12,585 nt of DNA from an uncultured Bdellovibrio sp. (GTDB taxonomy: Bacteria > Bdellovibrionota > Bdellovibrionia > Bdellovibrionales > Bdellovibrionaceae), in contig CAMLMF010000032.1 in the NCBI GenBank assembly GCA_946480995.1, positions 1-12,585 on the forward strand. Reading direction: 5' to 3'. Position numbers and translations under genes: made by a program. The notes under the pieces were generated by a model, which worked only from the letters and a program-made list of their open reading frames with translations, made no database searches and had not been told where the DNA came from. Positions 1 to 5,969 of the stretch are shown piece by piece. Positions within the stretch are counted from its first letter, which is position 1, and every line of letters starts with the position of its first letter.

Positions 1-1
1 T

Positions 2-1324
2 CGCCATTTCACTGGTGATATGTTGTTTGAAAGAAATTTTTCAGATGACGTTTCCCGTTTTGATCATGGCTTGGGACCTGTCTTTAACAATACTAGCTGC
101 AATGCTTGTCATTCCCGTGATGGCCGCGGCGCTTTACCGGTATTGCCAGCGGGGCAAGAGTGGGTATCTTTAAAACAAAATGAATCTGTGTTCTTGCGCA
201 TTAGTATTGAGGACGGCAAGCCTCGCCAAAAAACAGCTGCTGACCATTGGGGCGCACCTAAAGCGGTTCCGGGTTTTTCTGATCAGTTGTTCCATTTAGG
301 CTCTATGGGGGCTCGCGAAGATCTTCCCGGCGTGGGCCAAGCTCAAGTGTGGATGAAGTATGAAAAAAGCAACTTCGTTTATCCCGACGGAGAAGTAGTT
401 GTTTTACGTAAGCCAGTATTTAAAATCACCGGCGCTTATGATGAGTACTTTGATTCAGTCACAGGACAAATGCGCAGTCGCTTGTACGAAAATGATGTCA
501 AGACGGGCGCGCGTCTAGGCACACCAATGATCGGTTTGGGTTTGCTTGAAGCAATCAAAGAATCTGACATTTTGGCTTTAGCGCAACGGGATCTTTCGGC
601 AGAAGGTGTTTCGGGTCGCCCGAATTATGTCTTTGATATTCAAAAAAGCATGGCGAATGATCCGTATCCTATTTCATTGGGACGATTTGGCTTAAAAAAC
701 AATACTCCGTCTGTGTTCCATCAATCCCTCGGCGCTTTGCGCGGCGACATTGGTGTGACCAACTATGCCTTTCCGAAAGAAAGCATCGTCGGGACACCGT
801 TGTTCGACTCTTATATGAAGGGACGTCAAGGGGTTGCGGGTGTCGAGGCTTCACAAGAAGTCGCTGATAATTTAGTTTTCTATTCTCAGTCTTTGGCGGT
901 CCCTGCGCGCCGTATGGTCACTGAAGCGCAAGTGATTCGAGGGGCAGAGCTATTTCATCAAGTCAGCTGTACAAGTTGCCATCAGCCTAGTTTCACTACC
1001 GGTGATCATGCAGTTCCAGCTTTTCGTCAGCAAAAAATCTATCCTTATACCGATATGCTTTTGCATGACATGGGTGAAGGACTTGCTGACGGTCGCCAAG
1101 ATTTTGATGCTTCCGGCAGTGAATGGAAAACTCGTCCCTTGTGGGGCTTAGGCCAAACTCACACTGTGAACCCACGCGCGGGATTCTTGCATGACGGTCG
1201 GGCCCGCACTGTTGAAGAAGCGATTCTGTGGCATGGTGGTGAAGGCGAATACGCAAAATCTAAGTTTGCGCAGCTTCCAAAAGCGGATCGTCTTGCTTTA
1301 TTACTTTTTATAAAATCGCTTTAA
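2..1324 (+). CDS. Di-haem oxidoreductase, COG3488/DUF1111 family (5' end outside window)
   Basis: This is a c-type di-haem protein of the family annotated as putative thiol oxidoreductase or di-haem peroxidase, expected in the periplasm. Numbering from the first ATG in the window (position 20), haem motif CNACH is at residues 27-31 and CTSCH at 317-321. The first sits in a typical family context (GLGPVFNNTS before it, RDGRG after it). Near the C-terminus, GFLHDGRARTVEEAILWHGGE is also characteristic of the family. The frame stays open to the left edge, and the six codons before that ATG continue the conserved sequence, so the true start and signal peptide lie upstream and the ATG at 20 is internal. 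The family is often found near imelysin-type iron-uptake lipoproteins, but that neighbourhood is not visible here. Family assignment is firm; the physiological substrate is unknown. Confidence 0.9.
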   Translation, partial: RHFTGDMLFERNFSDDVSRFDHGLGPVFNNTSCNACHSRDGRGALPVLPAGQEWVSLKQNESVFLRISIEDGKPRQKTAADHWGAPKAVPGFSDQLFHLGSMGAREDLPGVGQAQVWMKYEKSNFVYPDGEVVVLRKPVFKITGAYDEYFDSVTGQMRSRLYENDVKTGARLGTPMIGLGLLEAIKESDILALAQRDLSAEGVSGRPNYVFDIQKSMANDPYPISLGRFGLKNNTPSVFHQSLGALRGDIGVTNYAFPKESIVGTPLFDSYMKGRQGVAGVEASQEVADNLVFYSQSLAVPARRMVTEAQVIRGAELFHQVSCTSCHQPSFTTGDHAVPAFRQQKIYPYTDMLLHDMGEGLADGRQDFDASGSEWKTRPLWGLGQTHTVNPRAGFLHDGRARTVEEAILWHGGEGEYAKSKFAQLPKADRLALLLFIKSL

Positions 1325-1332
1325 CGTGATCA

Positions 1333-1359
1333 ACCAGCCGACCCCCGTGATCGGCTGGT
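1333..1359. terminator. Hairpin between convergent genes, possible bidirectional terminator
   Basis: A perfect 9-bp inverted repeat (ACCAGCCGA / TCGGCTGGT) with a 9-nt loop lies between the stop of the di-haem protein (1324) and the stop of the minus-strand gene (1367). Its position suits a shared terminator. Neither side has a clear T-run, so it is not a textbook intrinsic terminator. Confidence 0.45.
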
Positions 1360-1366
1360 GTGAGAA

Positions 1367-3139
1367 TTACTCTTTGCATTCTCTGTATTTTACGACGCCA
1401 GACTCCTGATCAAAAAATTCTAACAATTTGCACTGTTTAATAGCGACAACCTCATGGGTGGGGTGTTCGCAAGTTGCGTACTCTTCGATTCCGAACTCGG
1501 GATCACGGCAAGAATTGTAAGACTCCACTCCGTGTGCGGGCGCGCGACATTCTTGGTACGCTTGCACTCCGAAGCTGGAATCACTGCAACTGTTGTACGC
1601 TTCAACGCCAAAACTGGGATGGCGGCAGGTTCTTGGGATTCTGAAGCAAGAACCACCTTTGTGTGGTGTTACTGGAATTACTCCGGCTACGCTGATCGGA
1701 AGTCTTCTTGTGCATTCGCCACCGTCATCCCATCCACACACTTCGCCGCTTTTTCTTTGGTTATATCTTGCGACACCACAGGCAGGACCACTTCCCGTAT
1801 TGTAAGAAGCCACCTCACACGCAGAACTTCTGCCTAGGTTGAAGGCTTTAACCCCGCATTTTGGATGGGCGGCTAACTTGTAAGATCCAACACCACACTC
1901 GGGTCCACGGACGGCTTTGTAAATCGCGCCACAGGCAATGTTCGTGCGCACTTTGCATTGGTTGTCGGCAAAGGCTTTTTCTAAGCGTTCGGGTAAAGCG
2001 TATTCAATATAATTAAAGTTCTCTGGATACATACACTTTTCAAAATTGTTTAGGCATGTTTTCGTAAGCGTATTGATCTCATTTAATTTTTTATTGACGT
2101 AATCTAAACGGCCTTGCAGTTCGTTCATTTGGGGTGACAAGAATTGCGACTTGTTGCTGAGGATATAATTTACGTTGTCGCGGTGATCCGTCAGTTTGAA
2201 CTTCAATTGATTTAGGTATTCAAAGACTCCCTCTTGTACAGCCGTATCGAATTCTGTTCCCTCGATCGGATAAGACTTCAGTTGAGTATAGGAAGCTGTG
2301 ATAGCGCGCAAAGGCGTAGGGCGTCTGGTAACTTCCAAAGAAAACTCTTTCACGCGCCCAATAAGATCCGCAACATTGGTTGGATAGGCTTTCGCTTCGC
2401 CACCGATTTGGTGCACGAAAATTTGCAGGGACTTATTCGAAGTGGCCTCCGCAATACTGCGCTCTAAGTCGACGGCGGCCTTAAAGGTTCCCACCTTGGC
2501 GCGCAACGAAGATTTGATTTGGGTGTAAGAGTAGCTGTCTACGGTGTCGAGCTTCAGTAAAGCGTAAAGCATTCCGCCGCGCTGGATGGCCGCTACGTAT
2601 TCGTTTCCGCATTTTTGGCGAAAGGCTTTAGGTTGAGACCGAGCCAGATCCACAAAATCACGATCCAGATCTTCATCCATCGTGCGTTCAACGGGAGTTA
2701 GCACCTCTGCTGAAACCAAAATATAAATTGAATAGTTATTCAGCGACTGCTCGTTGAGGTAGCTGACGCTGGCGGAGCCCTTATTAAATCCCGACTTCAA
2801 ACTGGCCGCTGCAGATACGCCAATTTTTTTAGCCAAGTCATACCGTGATTCAATCAGCTCTAGCTTAAAGACACTTTCTTGAATGGAATCTGTTGCACGG
2901 CTGCTATCGTATTGTGTGGTTTTTAGTATCACGCACTTACCTGCAGAATCATCAGTAAAGCTGTCGTAACCACGGCCGAACATCATCGAGCTTCCCGTAT
3001 TCCAATCAACCGAAGTAGACTTCGCTGATAACTGCGCAAGGCGAGCCAGTGAAGGTTTATAAAAAGTTTCCATATTCACCGAGCTTGCTAAAGTCGGCAG
3101 GGTAAAGAAGAGGCCTAAGGAACAAATTAGTTTTTTCAT
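1367..3139 (-). CDS. Exported protein with possible MACPF-like domain and C-terminal 13-residue Cys repeats
   Basis: This 590-residue protein starts at an ATG preceded by AAGGAG with 5-nt spacing (3145-3150). Residues 1-19 form a signal peptide (MKK, a hydrophobic core, then TLASS). Residues about 60-285 are rich in predicted beta structure. They contain FRQKCGNEYVAAIQRGG near 173-189 and a second HQIGG near 243-247. The first resembles the GTH-(Y/F)-(I/V)-x(3-4)-GG core of MACPF/perforin-like proteins, so a membrane-binding or pore-forming fold is possible but unproven. Residues about 315-360 look like a helical, coiled-coil linker. Residues 395-570 carry two blocks of 13-residue repeats centred on GVxxY with regularly spaced Cys. 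The repeats imply disulphide bonding in an oxidising compartment. I do not recognise a named family for the whole protein. It is divergently arranged from the lipoprotein at 3350. Confidence 0.85.
   Translation of the reverse strand: MKKLICSLGLFFTLPTLASSVNMETFYKPSLARLAQLSAKSTSVDWNTGSSMMFGRGYDSFTDDSAGKCVILKTTQYDSSRATDSIQESVFKLELIESRYDLAKKIGVSAAASLKSGFNKGSASVSYLNEQSLNNYSIYILVSAEVLTPVERTMDEDLDRDFVDLARSQPKAFRQKCGNEYVAAIQRGGMLYALLKLDTVDSYSYTQIKSSLRAKVGTFKAAVDLERSIAEATSNKSLQIFVHQIGGEAKAYPTNVADLIGRVKEFSLEVTRRPTPLRAITASYTQLKSYPIEGTEFDTAVQEGVFEYLNQLKFKLTDHRDNVNYILSNKSQFLSPQMNELQGRLDYVNKKLNEINTLTKTCLNNFEKCMYPENFNYIEYALPERLEKAFADNQCKVRTNIACGAIYKAVRGPECGVGSYKLAAHPKCGVKAFNLGRSSACEVASYNTGSGPACGVARYNQRKSGEVCGWDDGGECTRRLPISVAGVIPVTPHKGGSCFRIPRTCRHPSFGVEAYNSCSDSSFGVQAYQECRAPAHGVESYNSCRDPEFGIEEYATCEHPTHEVVAIKQCKLLEFFDQESGVVKYRECKE
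1430..1627 (-). repeat. C-terminal tandem 13-residue (39-bp) repeats, block 2
   Basis: This stretch encodes five consecutive units of exactly 13 residues. Cys falls at residues 505, 518, 531, 544, 557 and 570 of the exported protein. The consensus is C-x-x-P-x-F-G-V-E-x-Y-x-x. The last unit (CEHPTHEVVAIKQ) is the most degenerate. The DNA copies have diverged, so this is an old protein-level repeat. Confidence 0.85.
1739..1933 (-). repeat. Related 12-14-residue Cys-Gly-Val repeats, block 1
   Basis: Residues 403-467 of the same protein hold a second run of the repeat, with Cys at 403, 415, 428, 441, 454 and 468 (spacing 12, 13, 13, 13, 14). The unit is C-G-V-x-x-Y-N. Here Cys directly precedes the Gly-Val, where block 2 has Phe. 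A Cys/Gly-rich interruption of about 37 residues (468-504) separates the two blocks. Confidence 0.75.
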
Positions 3140-3349
3140 ACAAACTCCTTGTTCGCCTTTGTAATGCCTTGTTCCATTTGCTTATAGATTTAGTTTCTTA
3201 AATTGAGGCACCGTTTTTAAGTGCCCCTTAAGTTCGGCATATATATTGGATCTAAATCCCTAAAATACACCTAGTGCTCTAGGCTCGATCCAACGTTCGG
3301 AATCGGGGACCTAACTGGGCACTGTTTAAAACTTGGACAGAGGTTTCCT
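3140..3349. promoter_or_regulatory. Divergent intergenic region expected to hold both promoters
   Basis: These 210 bp separate the minus-strand exported protein from the plus-strand lipoprotein. A -10-like TAAAAT (3261-3266) could serve the lipoprotein, but no good -35 is spaced with it. Short dyads are present: GGCAC/GTGCC (3207-3225), GGAT/ATCC (3248-3259) and CCTAG/CTAGG (3270-3283). They could be operators or chance. No convincing minus-strand promoter was found. Confidence 0.35.
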
Positions 3350-4519
3350 ATGATGGCTTCTAAATCTAAACTGATTCTTTCTTTGACAACTCTGTTGTTG
3401 GTTGCGGCCTGTGCTGAACAGGAAAAGCTTAATGAAATGCACGATGCCACCGTCAAAATGGAAAAGACAACGGGCGAGATGAATCAGACCACGGGTAAAA
3501 TGAACGAAGTCACGACCAAGATGGACAACAAGATGGCGCAGATGACGACGACCACAGAACGTGTCGCTACGACCACGGAAAGCGTTGATAAAAAGACCGG
3601 TGTGGTATCTACGAAGCTTGATAACTTAGGTGATATGACCAACGAACTTTACGATGCTTTAAGGCAGGGCAATGCCTTGCAATTGCGTCGCGAGGCTTTA
3701 AGTTCGCTTTTAAAAGCTTCATCTATGCAAATGAAGCTTTCTGAATCAGCTAAATATTTTATGTCATTTGAAATCCAACTGTGGAATATGTTCGGTCAAG
3801 ATAAAGACCTAGATAAGCGAGATATATTAGCGCAGCAAGCGACTCAGGAATTCTTTATGGAAGTGGCAGAGTTCGCGCCACGCGGATATGATGTCGATGC
3901 GACGGCGACGCCAGATGCAGAAGATATTCATTCGGCTTCCAATCGCACGGCTTCTTTTAACGCGTTAGCGGCAGCCATGCATCAGATCAATCGCAAACAA
4001 GTGACGACTTTGAATAAAGATGCACAGCTAAGCAAAATCAGCATGTATTCATTGATGGCCGATGCATTACTGGCAAAAAAAGATATTCAAGCTAATACCG
4101 CGAAGCTGGGTTCAAAAGAAAAATATGTCCGTGAAGTGTTGGCGCAGGAAAAATTGGCTTTGCAGTTGTTGCAAACTCGTTACAATATTTTTCCGATGAT
4201 CTTTGTCGATCTGACGACGAAAATCAGTGAAAAAGGTTTGCTTGGCAAAGCGATGATGGCGACTTTGGCCTGGGAGCTAGATCTTGATAAATTAAATAAG
4301 ACACAATTGGAATACTTCCGCACGGAAGTTTTGCAACAAGCCCTAGATGCCCACAAACTTATGACCGCTATTGGAGTGAAACCAAAGATGGGCACCAAGG
4401 TGGCTTTGATCTTAAGTAAGATGAGAATCAAAACATCAGCTAAAAAAGACGCTCACATCGCGGCGGCACAGGTGGCTCTTGTCGAAAAAATCCAAGAACT
4501 TAAGGCGACTATTAAATAG
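3350..4519 (+). CDS. Lipoprotein with Thr/Met heptad coiled coil, function unknown
   Basis: This 389-residue protein begins with a lipoprotein signal: a hydrophobic stretch ending LVAAC, with the lipidated Cys at residue 21. The next residue is Ala, which by enterobacterial rules would favour the outer membrane. Residues 30-93 form a regular heptad coiled coil with Met at 30, 37, 44, 51, 58 and 65, then Val/Leu at 72, 79, 86 and 93. Thr mostly fills the other core position. The rest (about 95-389) looks largely helical, with no motif I recognise. The start could be ATG 3350 or ATG 3353; AGAGG at 3339-3343 sits 6 or 9 nt upstream. The product is probably a surface-anchored or periplasm-spanning structural protein (inference). 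It has no visible operon partner upstream. Confidence 0.88.
   Translation: MMASKSKLILSLTTLLLVAACAEQEKLNEMHDATVKMEKTTGEMNQTTGKMNEVTTKMDNKMAQMTTTTERVATTTESVDKKTGVVSTKLDNLGDMTNELYDALRQGNALQLRREALSSLLKASSMQMKLSESAKYFMSFEIQLWNMFGQDKDLDKRDILAQQATQEFFMEVAEFAPRGYDVDATATPDAEDIHSASNRTASFNALAAAMHQINRKQVTTLNKDAQLSKISMYSLMADALLAKKDIQANTAKLGSKEKYVREVLAQEKLALQLLQTRYNIFPMIFVDLTTKISEKGLLGKAMMATLAWELDLDKLNKTQLEYFRTEVLQQALDAHKLMTAIGVKPKMGTKVALILSKMRIKTSAKKDAHIAAAQVALVEKIQELKATIK
3437..3628 (+). repeat. Heptad-repeat segment encoding the coiled coil
   Basis: Nine consecutive 7-residue units run from residue 30 to 93 of the lipoprotein. The d position is Met six times in a row at exact 7-residue spacing, then Val or Leu. 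The a position, four residues after each d, is usually Thr (34, 41, 48, 55, 69, 76, 83). Units such as TTGEMNQ and TTGKMNE show that the segment grew by duplication. Confidence 0.8.
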
Positions 4520-4524
4520 TCGCC
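4504..4524 (+). terminator. Near-perfect palindrome overlapping the lipoprotein stop codon
   Basis: GGCGACTA (4504-4511) and TAGTCGCC (4517-4524) form an 8-bp stem, extendable to 10 bp with almost no loop, and the TAG stop codon lies inside it. No T-run follows. It may be a weak terminator or a 3'-end-stabilising hairpin. Confidence 0.4.
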
Positions 4525-4561
4525 AGTGAGCTGTTGTTAAGCTTGGCTTAAAATAGTCCCA

Positions 4562-4567
4562 TATAAT
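4562..4567 (+). promoter_or_regulatory. Candidate -10 element for the small exported-protein operon
   Basis: A perfect TATAAT lies about 95 nt before the ATG at 4661. The best -35-like hexamer, TTGGCT (4543-4548), is only 13 bp away, so the promoter is uncertain. If it is used, the transcript would have a 5' UTR of about 85-90 nt containing the RBS hairpin at 4611-4657. Confidence 0.35.
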
Positions 4568-4610
4568 TAATTAAGTTCATCTAGAACTAAAACATCCTTT
4601 CGCGTTAAAA

Positions 4611-4657
4611 GTATTCCTGTAAACGGCACCGAATGAACGGCGCCGACACAGGAGTAC
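4611..4657 (+). promoter_or_regulatory. Long hairpin that sequesters the RBS of the 133-residue gene
   Basis: GTATTCCTGT (4611-4620) pairs with ACAGGAGTAC (4648-4657) over 10 bp, with one G-U pair. Inside, CGGC-A-CCG (4624-4630) plus G4631 pairs with C4638 and CGG-C-GCCG (4639-4645) around one A-C mismatch, closing on hexaloop AATGAA (4632-4637). The Shine-Dalgarno AGGAG (4650-4654) is wholly within the outer stem and the ATG is 3 nt beyond it. A translational switch is therefore plausible (inference), such as an RNA thermometer or a target for a trans-acting RNA or protein. No T-run follows, so it is unlikely to be a terminator. Confidence 0.6.
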
Positions 4658-4660
4658 AAA

Positions 4661-5062
4661 ATGAAAAACGTGTTTTCCCATACAGTCATCGCGGCAATTT
4701 TGGTTATGACGGTTTCTCAAGCCATCGCGCGTCCGCCAACATATACCCAAGAGTTCAATCCCGATGGCACCGTAACAACCACAGCCTCGGACAATAGTGG
4801 CGTGGTCCATGATCAAACCCGTGATCAAGGCCAACAAACAAAACAAGATCTAGAACGTCAAGGATATGAAGTGCACGTAAAATCTTTGCGCTTTGATGCT
4901 CTAACGCGACCTTCGCCGAACACAAATTGCGATGATTTCACGGCAGAAGGTTGTCAAACAGAACGGCCTAACGGATGTGAAGTGACGCTAACTTGTGAGG
5001 GCGGAAACCCTCACAGATGCGCTTATATTTCCCTGTGTGTACCGACTCGATTTTTTGAATAA
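4661..5062 (+). CDS. Small exported six-cysteine protein, function unknown
   Basis: This 133-residue product has a signal peptide (MKNV, a hydrophobic core at 8-19, and an AIA cleavage site at 21-23). The mature protein has about 110 residues. Its N-terminal half is polar and Thr/Gln/Asp-rich. Its C-terminal third carries six Cys (90, 98, 106, 112, 120, 126), consistent with three disulphide bonds. AGGAG at 4650-4654 precedes the ATG with 6-nt spacing, but it is buried in the hairpin at 4611-4657, which suggests translational control. The next gene starts 36 nt after this stop and begins with the same MKNV leader, so the two are probably co-transcribed. I do not recognise the family. A secreted Cys-stabilised protein is the safest description. 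Confidence 0.75.
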   Translation: MKNVFSHTVIAAILVMTVSQAIARPPTYTQEFNPDGTVTTTASDNSGVVHDQTRDQGQQTKQDLERQGYEVHVKSLRFDALTRPSPNTNCDDFTAEGCQTERPNGCEVTLTCEGGNPHRCAYISLCVPTRFFE

Positions 5063-5098
5063 TTTTTTAAAACCAAAGATCAAAACAAAGGAATAAAA

Positions 5099-5602
5099 AT
5101 GAAAAACGTAATGTCTTTAATGATGATTCTAGGAGCTTTAACTTTAACAGGCAGAGCTGCCAATGCCGCTGGTTCCGGTTATGATTGTGAAGTTAGAAAA
5201 TCAAGTCGTGGCAGTTCTGAGAATGCCCAATTGGTATTCAAAAAATTTGTCCCTTATACTACTGAAGATTTCGTTCTTGAAGTCGTTGCCCAGGACTCTG
5301 TTAACGTCGTAGAAGTTCGTGCAAACAGCCGACTCAATGTTTTGCAGATTATCAGCTCGGAAGCTAAAACAAAGATTATGCAAGCCTTTGTTGAGACAGA
5401 TCTTAATACGAAACAAGTTGGGATTTTTGACGCCATCAACAATCAGCAAATCTTGTGTAAAAAAGTCGGAACTTCTTCAGGTCTAGTTGTTCCATTACAA
5501 CCACGTTATCACAGCAGTGCGGGTGAAGGCGGTGGTGGGGACCCATTTGACCGCGGAGGAAGAGGCGGTATCGGATGTTTCTTTATTTCTTGCGCGTACT
5601 AA
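5099..5602 (+). CDS. Small exported protein with Gly-rich tail, function unknown
   Basis: This 167-residue product has a signal peptide (MKNV, a hydrophobic core, and an ANA cleavage site at 21-23). The RBS AAGGA (5088-5092) sits 6 nt before the ATG. The body (about 28-122) alternates beta-like segments, with Cys at 30 and 120 probably paired. A Gly-rich stretch (142-158, including GEGGGG and GGRGG) leads into an aromatic Cys-containing end, GCFFISCAY, with Cys at 160 and 165. The layout of a globular part plus a Gly-rich flexible tail ending in a short Cys pair is distinctive, but I know no family for it. It follows the six-Cys protein by 36 nt and likely shares its operon. No terminator is visible directly after its stop, so its transcript may run on to the hairpins at 5737-5830. 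Confidence 0.78.
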   Translation: MKNVMSLMMILGALTLTGRAANAAGSGYDCEVRKSSRGSSENAQLVFKKFVPYTTEDFVLEVVAQDSVNVVEVRANSRLNVLQIISSEAKTKIMQAFVETDLNTKQVGIFDAINNQQILCKKVGTSSGLVVPLQPRYHSSAGEGGGGDPFDRGGRGGIGCFFISCAY

Positions 5603-5710
5603 ATTGATTCGAACCATCGTAAGAAAAAAGGTCTAGGGTATTTCAAAATACAAATTCTCTCGATACTATTAAATAAAGCTTCTATTGGGGCTGGAGAGGA
5701 GGTGATGTTT

Positions 5711-5758
5711 ATGATCAATTCATGTGACATAAGCAAGGCGGAGGTGGCGGGCTCTTAG
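5711..5758 (+). CDS. Possible 15-residue micro-ORF with a perfect Shine-Dalgarno
   Basis: ATG 5711 opens a 15-codon frame (MINSCDISKAEVAGS) ending at TAG 5756-5758. It is preceded by AGGAGGTGAT (5697-5706), a full 10-base complement to the usual bacterial 16S rRNA 3' tail, with GGAGG 8 nt from the ATG. An in-frame ATG at 5705 lies within that sequence and is less likely to be used. The 3' half of the frame forms the left arm of the hairpin at 5737-5775, so ribosomes would disrupt that structure. This is the best ribosome-binding site in the window, but the peptide has no recognisable features. It could be a leader peptide, a real microprotein or a coincidence. Confidence 0.4.
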   Translation: MINSCDISKAEVAGS

Positions 5759-5797
5759 CCCCCAAGACCTTCGCCGGGGATTCAAAAGAATCTAATA

Positions 5798-5830
5798 AGG
5801 GCGACCCGCAAGGGTCGCTCTTCCTTTTCT
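5798..5830 (+). terminator. Intrinsic terminator
   Basis: AGGGCGACCC (5798-5807), tetraloop GCAA, and GGGTCGCTCT (5812-5821) form a 10-bp stem with one G-U pair, followed by a T-rich tail (TTCCTTTTCT, 5821-5830). It is directed on the plus strand and ends 139 nt before cheA. Confidence 0.85.
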
Positions 5831-5896
5831 AGGAACACTCACAAATTTCGCCCAAAAATTTAATCAAATCTAGCCCTGCTTAGCAGTCCATAGCGC

Positions 5897-5924
5897 TAAC
5901 GTAAATTCCTGTAAACACCGATAA
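5897..5924 (+). promoter_or_regulatory. Sigma-28 (FliA)-like promoter upstream of the chemotaxis operon
   Basis: ACCGATAA (5917-5924) matches 7 of 8 bases of the sigma-28 -10 element GCCGATAA. TAACGTAA (5897-5904) partly matches the -35 element TAAAGTTT, with a 12-bp spacer against the usual 11. A start near 5931 would give a 5' UTR of about 40 nt. FliA control of chemotaxis genes is well established in other bacteria. The -10 also lies in a small dyad (CGATA/TATCG, 5919-5931). Confidence 0.45.
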
Positions 5925-5969
5925 ATTATCGATACCTCAAACGTTCTTAAAGCGGGATTTTGTAAAAGT

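Larger units (their letters stand above)
5686..5830 (+). ncRNA. Structured RNA element: hairpins plus terminator in the 367-bp gap before cheA
   Basis: The gap 5603-5969 has no ordinary gene. Within it, GGCGGAGGT (5737-5745) pairs with ACCTTCGCC (5767-5775) over 9 bp with one G-U. Inside that stem, GGGCT (5749-5753) pairs with AGCCC (5757-5761), with two more G-C pairs between them. A second hairpin, GATTC-AAAA-GAATC, spans 5779-5792. An intrinsic terminator follows at 5798-5830. The 5' end is uncertain: a weak -10-like TACTAT lies at 5664-5669, with no good -35. The element could be a free small RNA, the leader or attenuator of the chemotaxis operon, or the 3' UTR of the upstream exported-protein operon. 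I checked it against the c-di-GMP-I riboswitch consensus by eye and it does not match. Confidence 0.5.

Noticed and set aside
1454..1837. 127-residue plus-strand open frame
   Set aside because: It is antisense to the Cys-repeat region. Its apparent periodicity is the mirror of the real 39-bp repeats.
5690..5780. CsrA/Rsm-type decoy RNA because of several GGA motifs
   Set aside because: The GGA motifs are mostly in the Shine-Dalgarno or in stems rather than in hairpin loops.
5690..5830. c-di-GMP-I (GEMM) riboswitch, since related predators carry abundant copies
   Set aside because: The conserved GGCAAACC-type and GGACGCAAAGCC-type segments are absent by eye.
4613..5917. Shared 12-mer ATTCCTGTAAAC upstream of 4661 and of cheA
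   Set aside because: A few 12-base repeats are expected by chance in a window this long, and the surrounding sequence does not match well.
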